64,000 bases of DNA from an uncultured Thiothrix sp. (GCF_937873765.1 NZ_CALMZC010000023.1:24494-88493); one strand, 5' to 3'. Shown: positions 44,671 through 54,474, counted from the stretch's first letter. The notes: generated from the sequence alone by a model not told the origin. Translations and numbers: made by a program.

Positions 44671-46014
44671 TTAAGTTAGTTGTTCTTTATGCAGGAAAAC
44701 ACCAAATAAGAAAGCAAAGAAAATGGCATTAGCAGGCGTATGCAGGCCAAAATCTGTGAAACTATACAGTAGCGCTAAAAGAATACCGACTCCAGCACCT
44801 GTTTGTAGGAGTTTGAAGCCCGAGGATTTATCTTGCCATAATTGCCGCCAACGCCGTATATAAAAAAACATTAATAGACAGATTATTAGTAGCCCAAAAA
44901 TCCCCATATCTAGCATTAACTCTATAAAATCATTATGGGTGTGATTCACGAAGGCATTAATAGTAGTGGGCTGATACAGTTGATAAACCTGTGGTGTGGT
45001 TCCAGGTCCTGAACCAAGCGGAAAGAAGTTTTGAATGGCCTCAAAAGTGGTGCTGTATAAAACCCATCTTAGATCCCCTAAGGCCGCCTGCGGCGCTAAA
45101 CGATCTACATAAGTAATGGTCACAATTTGTTGCAGCACATTGAGCTGGATCACAATCGCTAAAATTAATAAGACAAAGCGCAAGGCAAAAATAGGTGCAG
45201 CTACTTTTTTGCGAATCTCTGGGGTTGTCATTGCCCAAAACGATAAAAGAATACTTACTATTAATAAAGCAGCTCCCATTCTTGACGTAGTCAGTAGGGG
45301 GGTAAAAGTGAGTGCCAGTGAAATGAGGCCGAACAAAGTAGCTAAAATAATTTTAAGAGTTATACCTAAATTTTGACTCAGAATAGCCATCATCATCAAG
45401 CCAATCGCTAAAGGTTCAACCATTTCCATAAAGGCTACCAAATGGTTTTGGTTAATATAAGTTCCTAAAGGAACACCACCTGACCAAACTCTAAAGAATA
45501 AATCTTGATCTTGAATAAAATATTGTCCCATGCTGAGTATTGCCTGACTGAAAGCGGTCAGGAGTAAAACTAAGATGAGCCATGTAACTTTGCGTGCAGG
45601 TAGGCTAATTGCAGTAAGAAATAGCGCTAGTGGGGCTAGCAAGGCAAGTAGGCCTGCTATCGTGCGAATGGGAATTAAGGAGAGTGCTTGGTAGCTCCAA
45701 GCACTATAGCTAGTATTAAGCCAAGCTAGATGTTCTGCATAAAAAGTGCGCCCCGGTAATTGCTCCCGAACTGCATGAGGTAAAGGAATTAAATACGCTA
45801 AAGCGCATAATAAGCTTCCGACTAAAAACCACCTGATAGGCTTTTCTAAACGATCTTTAGCTAAATTACCCCAAAAAATAATCAGTAATAGTGCAATACC
45901 TATCAGCTCCATCGTCATTAGTGCTAAAGAGGTTTTACCACTGCGGAATAGGGGGGCAAAAATAATTAATCCTGAGGCAATTAAAACTAATAAATTTTCC
46001 TGAAAGGTACGCAT
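44671..46014 (-). CDS. O-antigen ligase / Wzy_C-family membrane protein
   Basis: 447 residues with about 12 transmembrane helices and the Wzy_C periplasmic loop: GTYINQNHLVAFMEM, PLGSGPGTTPQVYQLYQP and NHTHNDFIELMLDMGIFGLL. Such proteins join polymer to lipid A core, to a protein, or act as polymerase; the sequence alone does not decide. Its ATG overlaps the stop of the upstream gene (TAATG). Confidence 0.85.
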   Translation of the reverse strand: MRTFQENLLVLIASGLIIFAPLFRSGKTSLALMTMELIGIALLLIIFWGNLAKDRLEKPIRWFLVGSLLCALAYLIPLPHAVREQLPGRTFYAEHLAWLNTSYSAWSYQALSLIPIRTIAGLLALLAPLALFLTAISLPARKVTWLILVLLLTAFSQAILSMGQYFIQDQDLFFRVWSGGVPLGTYINQNHLVAFMEMVEPLAIGLMMMAILSQNLGITLKIILATLFGLISLALTFTPLLTTSRMGAALLIVSILLSFWAMTTPEIRKKVAAPIFALRFVLLILAIVIQLNVLQQIVTITYVDRLAPQAALGDLRWVLYSTTFEAIQNFFPLGSGPGTTPQVYQLYQPTTINAFVNHTHNDFIELMLDMGIFGLLIICLLMFFYIRRWRQLWQDKSSGFKLLQTGAGVGILLALLYSFTDFGLHTPANAIFFAFLFGVFLHKEQLT

Positions 46015-46466
46015 TAGTTCTTACATCCTTTAGGTAATAATTTTAAGCCTTTTTCAGTTTGCCCACGTTCTTTCCAAAAGCGTACCAAGCTCAAATTGGT
46101 CGAGCAACGACTCGGCCAAAGTAATTGAGCACGTTCGGCCATTCGATCAGCTTCCATCGTTTTACCTTGACGCAGGTAAATAAGTGCTAATTGAGTAGCG
46201 GCACCACCATGGGTGGGGTCACGTAGTAAGGCAGTAGTGGCTGCTTGTTCAGCTTTGTTCAAGTTATTACCCAACAAAGCACGTTCAGATACCGCTACTA
46301 ATTGATCGGCGCCCAAGACCCTCCATTTATCGGTTAGCGCACTAGGCGGTGTTTTCGACTCTACGAAATCATAGGGCACGATGCCGCCCAAACAAAAAGC
46401 TACACTTAGCCATGCAAGGCCGCAAGCGATTAATAAACTGACTGTTTTTCTTATAAAAGATGGCAT
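46014..46466 (-). CDS. Membrane-anchored TPR-like protein, first gene of the polysaccharide locus
   Basis: 150 residues: an N-terminal transmembrane or signal segment (about 8-28, SLLIACGLAWLSVAFCLGG) and two to three TPR-like helix pairs (LNKAEQAATTALLRDP, GAATQLALIYLRQGKTMEAD). Such proteins often accompany O-antigen ligase/Wzy_C genes. No Shine-Dalgarno sequence precedes ATG 46466; instead an ops-like element lies 8 bp upstream. Confidence 0.72.
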   Translation of the reverse strand: MPSFIRKTVSLLIACGLAWLSVAFCLGGIVPYDFVESKTPPSALTDKWRVLGADQLVAVSERALLGNNLNKAEQAATTALLRDPTHGGAATQLALIYLRQGKTMEADRMAERAQLLWPSRCSTNLSLVRFWKERGQTEKGLKLLPKGCKN

Positions 46467-46474
46467 AATTCGGG

Positions 46475-46486
46475 GACGCTACCGCC
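46475..46486 (-). promoter_or_regulatory. ops (JUMPstart-type) element for RfaH-like antitermination
   Basis: On the minus strand GGCGGTAGCGTC, matching the ops core GGCGGTAGCGT known upstream of O-antigen, capsule and LPS operons. A second CGGTAG precedes it. It is positioned before the first gene of a ~31-kb polysaccharide locus, as expected for an RfaH-controlled long transcript. The gene for an RfaH homologue is not in the window. Confidence 0.75.
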
Positions 46487-46713
46487 CTACCGTGAGCATG
46501 ACAGTATCAAAAATAAAATAAAATTAAGGAGTTGGGGTAAGGTTTGTTGTTATAAGAATTGCTCAGAGCCAACAGCACTGCGAATTGTCTAGAAAACTGC
46601 AGTTAATAGCAAGGTAGGATTGCATGTCGTGAGTCTGCAACATGAAATTGCCTCAGTTAAGCACTAGGTTATGGCATAATCTAGATTGATTTTCAGTGAT
46701 TGATAGACTTCTT

Positions 46714-49700
46714 ATGCTTTATTTGCATCATAGTAATCGCCTTGAAACTTTAGCAGCCAGTTTTGCTGAGCAGTTAACAAAAACCAAAGCAGATCCCTTT
46801 AAAGCTATCTCTGTGGTTGTGCAAAATGCAGGGATGGGGCGTTGGCTATCTATGCAGTTGGCGCAACTGACTGGAGTTTCGGCTAATCTCGCTTACTTGT
46901 TCCCGGCAGAGCTAACTTGGGATTTACTACGAAGGGTATTAACAATTGCCGATCACAATCCTTGTGCTATTGAGGTCTTACGTTGGCGTTTACTACAAGA
47001 GCTTTTGTGTAATCCCGAGCAGCATCAAGCTTATTTAGGTCATTATTTACAAGCTGGTCAAGATGATAGCGCTTGGCAGTTAGCACAACAGCTTGCTGGG
47101 GTGTTTGATGGCTATCTATTTTTTCGGCCTGATTGGGTACATAACTGGGAGCGCCAAACCACAACCGTAAATTGGCAGGAAAAACTCTGGAAAATAGTGA
47201 TTGGTGAGCCACAACTAGAACATTGGGTCAATTTACAAAGTCATTTTATTCAAGAGTTGGATCATATTTCTACTGAGCTGTTACCCTCACAGATTATTTT
47301 CTTTTCTATTCCGGCCTTGTCACCTGCTTATATTGAGTTGATTGCTAAAGTGGCAGAGCGCGTCGATATTCATTTTTTTATGATGAACCCCTCCATGCAT
47401 TATTGGGGGGATATCGAATCGAATAAGCGACGGATGCGATATAAACCAACCGAACAAGACTATGTAATGGTAGGTAACCCACTGTTAGCTTCTTGGGGCA
47501 TTCAAGGCCGTGATTTTATCGAGATTATCCGTAATTCCGAACCTTATCCGCAGGAATTAGAGTATTTTCTAGAGCCAGATATCGCAAGCAGATTACATAT
47601 CCTACAAAATGATATTTTGAATTTAGCAGATGTCCCTAAACATCAAGATTTTTCTGAGATTCTCAGTCAGCAGGATCAATCCATCGCTGTTCATGCTTGT
47701 CATTCCGCCCTGCGCGAAGTCGAGGTGTTTTACGATCAGCTATTGGCCATCTTAGAGCGTCATCCTGATTTAACTGCTGCTGATATTGTAGTGATGTCGC
47801 CCGATATTAATACCTATGCACCGTTTATTGAGTCAGTGTTTGGTGCTTCTGCTGTTCGTTTACCGTATAGCATTGCCGATCAGCGCTTATCGCAAGCGAT
47901 GACGATTAGTGCAGCTTGTGCGCAATTGTTGGAGCTACCCCAAGGGCGATTTGAGGCTGAGAGTGTATTTACATTATTGGCATATGCAGAGATTCGTGAG
48001 CATTTTAGCTTAGATGAAGCCCAAGTCCAGCAATGCCGTGAATGGGTCAGGGCGGTTAATATTCGTTGGGGCGTGGATGCAGAGTTTCGCCAACAATTCA
48101 CGCGCCAAACCACCTTTGAACATACGTGGATGTATGGCCTCGATCGTTTATTGCTGGGCTTTGCTTTACCCGGTGGGCAACTTTTGGGTGGTGTTTTACC
48201 TTACAATGAATTAGAAGGTAGCCAAGCTTTAATCCTAGAGCGCTTCCAACAGTGTTTGCATATTTTATTTTCAATGTCGAAATGGGCGAGTCAACGCGCG
48301 AGTTTAGAGGATTGGGCAAGCCGCTTTGGCAAGATGGTGGAGCAGCTTTTCCCGCGTGAAGCTGAAACTCAAACGGTGTTTCGGGGGATTGATAAGGTTT
48401 TAACGACTGCACAACAGGCTGAGTTTACAGAAAAGGTCGCATGGTCGGTATTCAAATCGGCTTTACGCCGCGAGCTAGAGCAAACTAGCCAAGAGTCAGG
48501 ATTTTTAGGGCAGGGGATTACTTTCTGTAATTTGATGCCGATGCGTAGTGTACCGTTTCGAGTTGTTGCTTTGTTAGGCATGCAAGATGGTGGCTTCCCA
48601 CGTCAAGATACTCGCCTGAGTTTTGATTTGTTAGCGGCGGACAAAAAGCGTAAAGGGGATCGTTCACGGCGCGAAGAGGATCGCTATTTATTCTTAGAGA
48701 GCTTGCTATCAGCACGGGATTATTTCTACATCAGTTATGTAGGGCAAAGTATTCAAGATAATAGTGAGTTAATGCCTTCAGTACTGGTGAGTGAGCTACT
48801 CGATTATTTAGAAAAGCGTTTTGACCTAAACGCGGATAAGTTTATTGTACGTCATCCTTTGCAGGCTTTTAGCCCACGCTATTTTCAAGCAGACGATAGA
48901 CTATTCACTTATGCTCAAGATTATCTAGCTTTGCAGCAGCAAGATGCTGAGAAAAAAATTACGAGTTGCTTCTGGGATTGCGAAATTTTACCCGAGCCTG
49001 ATGAATCGTTACGGCAAGTTAATTTAACTGAATTAATTCATTTTTATCGTAATCCAGCCCGCGTTTTTTTACAGCGTCAATTTGATTTAAAGATTACTGA
49101 AACCGCTGAGGACTTAGCAGAGCGTGAACCTTTTGCTTTAGAAGCTTTCGCGGATAGTTTGATGAGTGAGCAAGCCTTAAAACATTTACAGCAGGGCGGT
49201 GAGTTAGCGCAGATGCAACCACTCTTGCGTGCTCAAGGTTTACTACCACATGGCAAACCGGGTGAATTGCTGTTTGATGAGCAAATGGAACAAGTTCAAG
49301 CGCTGTTTGAGCGCTTACCCCAACTGGTTGAACAGCGTACACTTGATTTGAATCTAAAGCTTGGGTCATTTAATGTGCAGGGGCAAATTTCTGGCGTGAG
49401 TCCTGTTGGGATTCAGGTTTATCATTTTGGGCATTTGGGTGTCTGGCAGTGGGTGAGCCTCTGGATTCAACATCTTGCTTTGAATGTTTGTGAGCGCCCA
49501 CCACAGTGGTCAGCAGTCACTCAGCTTTATACAGTAGATAAGATTTGGCAGCTCACTGAAATTCCTGATGCAATTGAGGAGCTAAGCACTTTGCTGGAAG
49601 GTTATTGGCAAGGTTTACAGCAACCTTTACCTTTCTTCCCTAAATCAGCATGGAAGATGGCAGAAAAAGGGGGCAATGCAGCTTTTGATACTAGGCTGCG

Positions 49701-49872
49701 CGAGGGACAAAAAGAATGGATAGGCAATGATCATCATCCTGGCGAAGGTAGTAAGTCTGAGTATCGCTTGCTCTATCGGGGGCGAAGTCCGCTAGAAGAA
49801 CGGCCATTGGATTGTATTGAATGGGCACAACGAGTTTTTGGACGTTTGATCGCCCTACGCAAAGAGCTATAA
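46714..49872 (+). CDS. recC: Exodeoxyribonuclease V gamma subunit RecC
   Basis: 1,052 residues from ATG 46714, starting MLYLHHSNRLETLAASF like known RecC. It has VVQNAGMGRWLSMQLAQ, SPDINTYAPFIESVFG, LPYSIADQRLSQAM and VVALLGMQDGGFPRQD, the inactivated helicase and nuclease-like motifs of RecC. RecC scans for Chi in the RecBCD enzyme. It is slightly shorter than the E. coli protein (1,122). recB and recD do not follow: a convergent gene starts directly after. A GTG at 46696 would add six residues but matches the family less well. Confidence 0.93.
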   Translation: MLYLHHSNRLETLAASFAEQLTKTKADPFKAISVVVQNAGMGRWLSMQLAQLTGVSANLAYLFPAELTWDLLRRVLTIADHNPCAIEVLRWRLLQELLCNPEQHQAYLGHYLQAGQDDSAWQLAQQLAGVFDGYLFFRPDWVHNWERQTTTVNWQEKLWKIVIGEPQLEHWVNLQSHFIQELDHISTELLPSQIIFFSIPALSPAYIELIAKVAERVDIHFFMMNPSMHYWGDIESNKRRMRYKPTEQDYVMVGNPLLASWGIQGRDFIEIIRNSEPYPQELEYFLEPDIASRLHILQNDILNLADVPKHQDFSEILSQQDQSIAVHACHSALREVEVFYDQLLAILERHPDLTAADIVVMSPDINTYAPFIESVFGASAVRLPYSIADQRLSQAMTISAACAQLLELPQGRFEAESVFTLLAYAEIREHFSLDEAQVQQCREWVRAVNIRWGVDAEFRQQFTRQTTFEHTWMYGLDRLLLGFALPGGQLLGGVLPYNELEGSQALILERFQQCLHILFSMSKWASQRASLEDWASRFGKMVEQLFPREAETQTVFRGIDKVLTTAQQAEFTEKVAWSVFKSALRRELEQTSQESGFLGQGITFCNLMPMRSVPFRVVALLGMQDGGFPRQDTRLSFDLLAADKKRKGDRSRREEDRYLFLESLLSARDYFYISYVGQSIQDNSELMPSVLVSELLDYLEKRFDLNADKFIVRHPLQAFSPRYFQADDRLFTYAQDYLALQQQDAEKKITSCFWDCEILPEPDESLRQVNLTELIHFYRNPARVFLQRQFDLKITETAEDLAEREPFALEAFADSLMSEQALKHLQQGGELAQMQPLLRAQGLLPHGKPGELLFDEQMEQVQALFERLPQLVEQRTLDLNLKLGSFNVQGQISGVSPVGIQVYHFGHLGVWQWVSLWIQHLALNVCERPPQWSAVTQLYTVDKIWQLTEIPDAIEELSTLLEGYWQGLQQPLPFFPKSAWKMAEKGGNAAFDTRLREGQKEWIGNDHHPGEGSKSEYRLLYRGRSPLEERPLDCIEWAQRVFGRLIALRKEL

Positions 49873-49877
49873 GCTGT

Positions 49878-49905
49878 CTAGCCTATAGCTTTGCTGGCTA
49901 GTTTT
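49878..49905 (+). terminator. Intrinsic terminator after recC
   Basis: CTAGCC and GGCTAG arms followed by TTTT on the plus strand, beginning six bases after the recC stop. It reaches the 3' end of the convergent aas-like gene. Confidence 0.7.
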
Positions 49906-52900
49906 AGATCATTGCACTTTGGGCAACTTTCCGTGCAGTGGCAAAATCAGTTTTACCGCTGCCTAGTTTAGGTACGGCTTCCACTTCATAGATTTCAGCA
50001 GGAATCATTAAAGGATTCATACCACTTTCTATAAGCTGCTTTTTCACTGTCTTAGGGTCATGTTCGCCACCCATTAGAAGTACCACTTTTTCGCCTTTTT
50101 TCTCATCCGGAAAGTTCACAGCAACTAAGTCAAGCTCAGGTTCTTTGAGAGCTTGGCGAATCGCTTGTTCAACGGCCGTGAGGCTTACCATTTCCCCGCC
50201 TAGTTTGGCAAAGCGTGAATAGCGATCCACAATCGTGAGGAAGCCATCCTCATCCACATGGCCTTTATCCCCTGATTTGTACCAACGCTGCCCTGCAATT
50301 TCAACCACTGCTTCTGCAGTTTTTTCCGGATTTTTCAGATAACCCTTCATCACTTGTGGGCCACCAATCAGGATGAGGCCATCCGTACCAGTGGGTAATT
50401 GCTCTAAACTCACTGGGTCAACAATCCGAAAGCTAGTACCGGGCAAGGGCATACCGACTGTGCCTTCACGACTCCCCGGTTGCACACGCCAACTACCTGG
50501 GTCTAATTTATCAGGGACATTCACGCTGGCCACTGGGGAAGTTTCAGTAGTCCCATAACCCTCTAAAATGGCTTTATTGAAACGCTGGCTAAACAGTTGG
50601 CGGACTTCGGGCGGTAACTTTTCTGCCCCTGCCACTACATAGCGTAAGGAGTTAAACATTAAAGGATGCACGCGCTGATTACGTGCATATAAACGTAAGA
50701 AGGTTGCTGTTCCGAATAGAATAGTAGCGTCATAGCGGGCAATCCCTTTAGCAATATTCACTGCATCGGTAGGGTCGGGGTGGCAAACAATTGGAATACC
50801 TTCCGATAAAGGCATAAAGGTACTCGCTAATAAACCGAAAGCATGAAAGGCAGGTAGTGTGCCCATCAAGACATCATCTTCACGAGTATTGAGCATATCG
50901 GCAATTTGGCGCGAGTTAATCGCTAGATTCCGATGTGAAAGCTCCACACCTTTAGGTGCACCTTCACTACCACTCGAAAATAAGATTGCTGCCGTATTAT
51001 CCAAATGCACATGACGCAAATACAAAAGCTGTAACAAACGAGTCGGAAAGATCACCACAGCGAGCATCGTCAGAATGAGCTGTGATTTAGCCATACCCGC
51101 TTTTAAATCCTCCATATAAATCAGATTCAAATTTGGCAAGGCAGTAGCAATATCAATACCGCGCTCCAAGAGCTTTTTCAGGAAGAGTTTGGAGGTATAA
51201 AGGTTTTTTAATTCCGCTTGCTGCGCCGCACTCTGTAAGGCCTCCGCGCTGGCGGTATAATTCAGATTAACTACGGTTTTTCCTAAAGTCAGTACCGCCA
51301 TATTGGCAATTGTGCTGCCGCTACTGGTCGGCAGTAAAATCCCAATGTTTTGTTCAGGACTACGCTGGCGAATGATATTGGCAAAGCTAAATACCGCTGT
51401 CATTAAACGATTATTGCCAAGCGGTTCACCCATCACATCCGTCGCGCCCATGCGGAAACTCAAGCGTTTTGCAGAGCGCACCCAACTGACTGGAATGGGG
51501 TCAATAATATGTGAATACGCTTCCCATGAAGTAAAGGATAAATCAAAAATATGCTGCTTGAGTTGATAGGCGGGGGTATCACTTGGTAAGGGTTTCCCAA
51601 AAGACACAATAATATCGCGCTTCAAACCAGACTGACGGGCTTCTCGCAAGAAACCACTAGAGCGTGAAAACCGACTGCCCCAGAGTCCATGTAAATAGAA
51701 TGGAATAATCGTTGCCTCAGTACCGTGTACTGCTTTTTCATAACCACGTTTAAATTCGGAAAGTTGGCCAGTGCGACTAATCGCACCTTCTGGAAATAGG
51801 CAAACCATCTCACCTTTTTGTAGTAACCGTGCAATTTCGGCTAAAGATTCACTACTAGAACCACTTGCAATCGGAATCACACCGAACAAATCCAGCACGC
51901 CTTTTAAATACCAGCGCTCATAATAGCCACGCTCCATCACAAAGCGGACTTGGCGTGGTGAAGCCATTTGGACTAAAGCCCAGTCAATCCAGCTAATATG
52001 ATTGCCAAGTAATAAGACACCACCACTCGTGGGTAGATTTTCAAAACCAATCACTTTTAAGCGATACGCAGCATGAAAAAAGCGGCTAGCAATGAAACGT
52101 AATAGGGATTGTGGTAATTGATAAACCGTATACAAGGCTCCCGCAATCACCACGATATTCAACACAAAAAATAAAAGTTTGCTGCCGATGCCATACCAAG
52201 CTAAAGCCATCGTGACTAGTAGGAACAGCAACATCACAGCAGTGCTCACTAGATTATAAGCAGCGAGCACTCGCCCTAAATGTTGGCTCGGCGAGTGGTA
52301 TTGCATCAAAGCACTGAGCGGCACCATGAATAAACCACCCATTACACCTAAAAATAAGAAGTTAGCCGCCTGCCAAGCTGGATTTTCAAACCAAGTGACC
52401 AAAGCCACACTCAACATTACACCCAAAGCACCGACTGGAATGAGGCCAGTTTCAATATGCGTGCGCGATAAGCGCCCAGCCCAGAGTGAGCCAAGCACAA
52501 TGCCGATGCCTGCACAGGCCATCAACATTTGTACCAAGGCTACATTAGTCATGCCTAAGTATTGTTTGCTGTATGCAGGGTAGGTAGCGAGAATAACTTG
52601 CGCGACTGCCCAGAACACCGATAGGCCGACAATTGATAACCAAATTAATGGCTGGCCCTTGACCCATGAAAACGTAGCTAAACCAGTCTTACCCTTTAAA
52701 TAGTCCTGCCAAGCATATTTCATGTCAGGATCAATACTGCGCGTATTTGGAAGTTGATAAGACAGCCAAATTTCCACTCCAGTAATTAACACCAGTAACC
52801 AGCCCAAAGGGGCAAAATAACGGAAAATGTCTTCAGCATTTGTGAAGTTTTGGTTATTCGGTAGCACTAGTTCAAAGAATACTGAAAAGACTAGAGTTCC

Positions 52901-53359
52901 CAGCATAATGGCGAGCGTTACCGTTGATTGAGCAAAGGCATTGCCTTGAGGTAGTTGTTTATCGCCCAGCAATTCGCGGATATAGCCCATTTTCGCGGGT
53001 GAATAAAAAGCACTGTGTACGGCTAAGAAAAAAGTGAGGGCGAAACTAAACCAGAACCAACCCATGTAGTAACTGAAGGTGATGAGCAGCACCATCCCTA
53101 AACCTGCCCAAGCGCTATAGCGCATAACTTGTACTTTAGGGTATTTGTCTGCAAGGAAGCCGGTTGGAGTAAATAACAAAATAAATGGCAGCAAAATCAA
53201 GGCATTGACTAAAGTCGAAAGCACAATCTGCTCTTGACCGTCATACAGCTTAAACACTGTGTTCTGAATTAGAATTTTATGCCCTAAATCTACAAAGGCA
53301 TTCAAAAATGCCATAGTGATAAAGGCGAAAAAACCACGGGTGCGCAACACGTCCCACAT
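49904..53359 (-). CDS. aas: Fused lysophospholipid transporter / acyltransferase / acyl-ACP synthetase (LplT-Aas)
   Basis: 1,151-residue inner-membrane fusion for lysophospholipid salvage. Residues about 1-420 are an MFS transporter like LplT with about 12 helices. About 430-630 are a PlsC/LPLAT acyltransferase with NHISWID (HX4D) and FPEGAISRTG. About 650-1151 are an AMP-binding acyl-ACP synthetase with LFSSGSEGAPKGVELSHRNL and GYGTTETSPV. In E. coli the transporter and Aas are separate adjacent genes; here they form one chain. GGAGGA precedes ATG 53359. The transported lysolipid would be flipped and reacylated in one protein. Confidence 0.92.
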   Translation of the reverse strand: MWDVLRTRGFFAFITMAFLNAFVDLGHKILIQNTVFKLYDGQEQIVLSTLVNALILLPFILLFTPTGFLADKYPKVQVMRYSAWAGLGMVLLITFSYYMGWFWFSFALTFFLAVHSAFYSPAKMGYIRELLGDKQLPQGNAFAQSTVTLAIMLGTLVFSVFFELVLPNNQNFTNAEDIFRYFAPLGWLLVLITGVEIWLSYQLPNTRSIDPDMKYAWQDYLKGKTGLATFSWVKGQPLIWLSIVGLSVFWAVAQVILATYPAYSKQYLGMTNVALVQMLMACAGIGIVLGSLWAGRLSRTHIETGLIPVGALGVMLSVALVTWFENPAWQAANFLFLGVMGGLFMVPLSALMQYHSPSQHLGRVLAAYNLVSTAVMLLFLLVTMALAWYGIGSKLLFFVLNIVVIAGALYTVYQLPQSLLRFIASRFFHAAYRLKVIGFENLPTSGGVLLLGNHISWIDWALVQMASPRQVRFVMERGYYERWYLKGVLDLFGVIPIASGSSSESLAEIARLLQKGEMVCLFPEGAISRTGQLSEFKRGYEKAVHGTEATIIPFYLHGLWGSRFSRSSGFLREARQSGLKRDIIVSFGKPLPSDTPAYQLKQHIFDLSFTSWEAYSHIIDPIPVSWVRSAKRLSFRMGATDVMGEPLGNNRLMTAVFSFANIIRQRSPEQNIGILLPTSSGSTIANMAVLTLGKTVVNLNYTASAEALQSAAQQAELKNLYTSKLFLKKLLERGIDIATALPNLNLIYMEDLKAGMAKSQLILTMLAVVIFPTRLLQLLYLRHVHLDNTAAILFSSGSEGAPKGVELSHRNLAINSRQIADMLNTREDDVLMGTLPAFHAFGLLASTFMPLSEGIPIVCHPDPTDAVNIAKGIARYDATILFGTATFLRLYARNQRVHPLMFNSLRYVVAGAEKLPPEVRQLFSQRFNKAILEGYGTTETSPVASVNVPDKLDPGSWRVQPGSREGTVGMPLPGTSFRIVDPVSLEQLPTGTDGLILIGGPQVMKGYLKNPEKTAEAVVEIAGQRWYKSGDKGHVDEDGFLTIVDRYSRFAKLGGEMVSLTAVEQAIRQALKEPELDLVAVNFPDEKKGEKVVLLMGGEHDPKTVKKQLIESGMNPLMIPAEIYEVEAVPKLGSGKTDFATARKVAQSAMI

Positions 53360-53391
53360 GGGAAGATCCTCCAGAATTAGGTAGTTATTTT

Positions 53392-53577
53392 ATCAGTGCA
53401 CACACCATACGATGTTTTGAGTCGATCTGCCAAGCGATGGTGAAAATCCGCTTCCATGATTTTGTCTTGACTACAGCCCAAACAACCACTTCTTTAAGCG
53501 AGGAGCGTTTATTGAGGATTGGGGTGCATTTTGTGGAGCCTTGGAAGCCGGAGCAGTTGAGTTTGGGGTTGGAGTAA
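53392..53577 (+). pseudogene. C-terminal remnant of a dinB-like Y-family DNA polymerase gene
   Basis: A 62-codon open stretch ending at TAA 53575-53577 reads, in order, MVKIRFHDFVLTT, LLRIGVHFVEP and QLSLGLE. These match the little-finger and terminal beta-clamp-binding pattern of DNA polymerase IV (KLRFSDF, then VGV, then QLxLGL at the very end). No polymerase palm or fingers sequence precedes it: the frame runs into the divergent aas start. The assignment rests on short motifs only. The rest of 53360-53669 shows no gene. Confidence 0.5.
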
Positions 53578-53669
53578 ATGCCAATGTGTAGTTGACGCTA
53601 TCGTATAAAATTGACTCAAATGTTTGGCTAGGCAAAGATGGTGCCTAAAGCTTAGGGGTGATTAAAAAA

Positions 53670-54287
53670 ATGACTAGCCTTGTTATAAGCCACCACATCT
53701 TTGTTGATTTTGAAAATGTACCAACTCTTGATCTCAGTCTATTGCAAGATCAGCCAGTCGAATTACTGATTTTGCTAGGCGCAAAGCAGCATAATTTACC
53801 CGTCAGTCTGGTCAAGCAGCTAATACAGTTCAAAGGCCAAGCTCAACTGGTAGAGGTTCATGTATCCGCAAAAAATGCCTTGGATTTTGTACTAGCCTAT
53901 TACCTAGGTCAGTTAGCATGCCAGAAACCTGATCACAGTTTTTATATAATTTCCAAAGATAAAGGCTATGATGCCTTAGTTGGTCATTTGCATAGTAAGA
54001 AAATTAAAGTACAGCGACAGGATGAGTTGACAGGGATTCCTTTGTTTGGACAAAAAGTTTCAGACCTAAAGTCGAAGGCTGAGCTAAATAGCCTTGAACG
54101 CTTAACTGAGCTGCTTAAGCAAAGCCCGCGAAGCAGGCCAACTAAACGCCAATCTTTAATCACTTACACTAATTCTGTGTTTGCAAAAAAGTTAACTGCC
54201 GAAGAAGTAAATGACTTGATTGGTAAGTTACAACAGAAAAAACTGATTGGTTTTGATACAACTGACAAAGTTATTTATCACTTATAA
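53670..54287 (+). CDS. PIN/NYN-like nuclease-fold protein
   Basis: 205 residues from ATG 53670, with AGGGG about 11 bases upstream (GTG 53658 is an alternative). The N-terminal ~110 residues have the acidic motifs of PIN-like domains: HIFVDFENVP, NALDFVLAYYLG and FYIISKDKGYDALV, which would bind Mg for RNA cleavage. The C-terminal ~80 form a helical segment with a winged-helix look (LTAEEVNDLIGKLQQKKLIGF). Probably an RNase of unknown target. No antitoxin-like gene is adjacent. It stands alone between the dinB remnant and cysE. Confidence 0.75.
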   Translation: MTSLVISHHIFVDFENVPTLDLSLLQDQPVELLILLGAKQHNLPVSLVKQLIQFKGQAQLVEVHVSAKNALDFVLAYYLGQLACQKPDHSFYIISKDKGYDALVGHLHSKKIKVQRQDELTGIPLFGQKVSDLKSKAELNSLERLTELLKQSPRSRPTKRQSLITYTNSVFAKKLTAEEVNDLIGKLQQKKLIGFDTTDKVIYHL

Positions 54288-54474
54288 CTAAAACTTTCTT
54301 AGCGATACTTCGCTCCCTTATAGCTTTAGAGCCAATACAGCAAGAAGTCGTTTGAAGATACAGTTAGATAGGCTAGTTAACAGAGTTTGAATACCCAATT
54401 CACGCTAAGTGAATAGACCCGCTTGCTTGATTGCTCTACCATAAATGCCTCATTCAATGAGGAAAGGCTGATTT

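Noticed and set aside
46496..46713. tRNA gene or small ORF between the polysaccharide locus and recC
   Set aside because: No cloverleaf with a T-loop signature and no coding frame with a ribosome site could be found; it is treated as a shared promoter region.
53670..54287. PIN-like protein as toxin of a toxin-antitoxin pair
   Set aside because: The protein is larger than VapC-type toxins, has a C-terminal extension, and has no small partner gene on either side.
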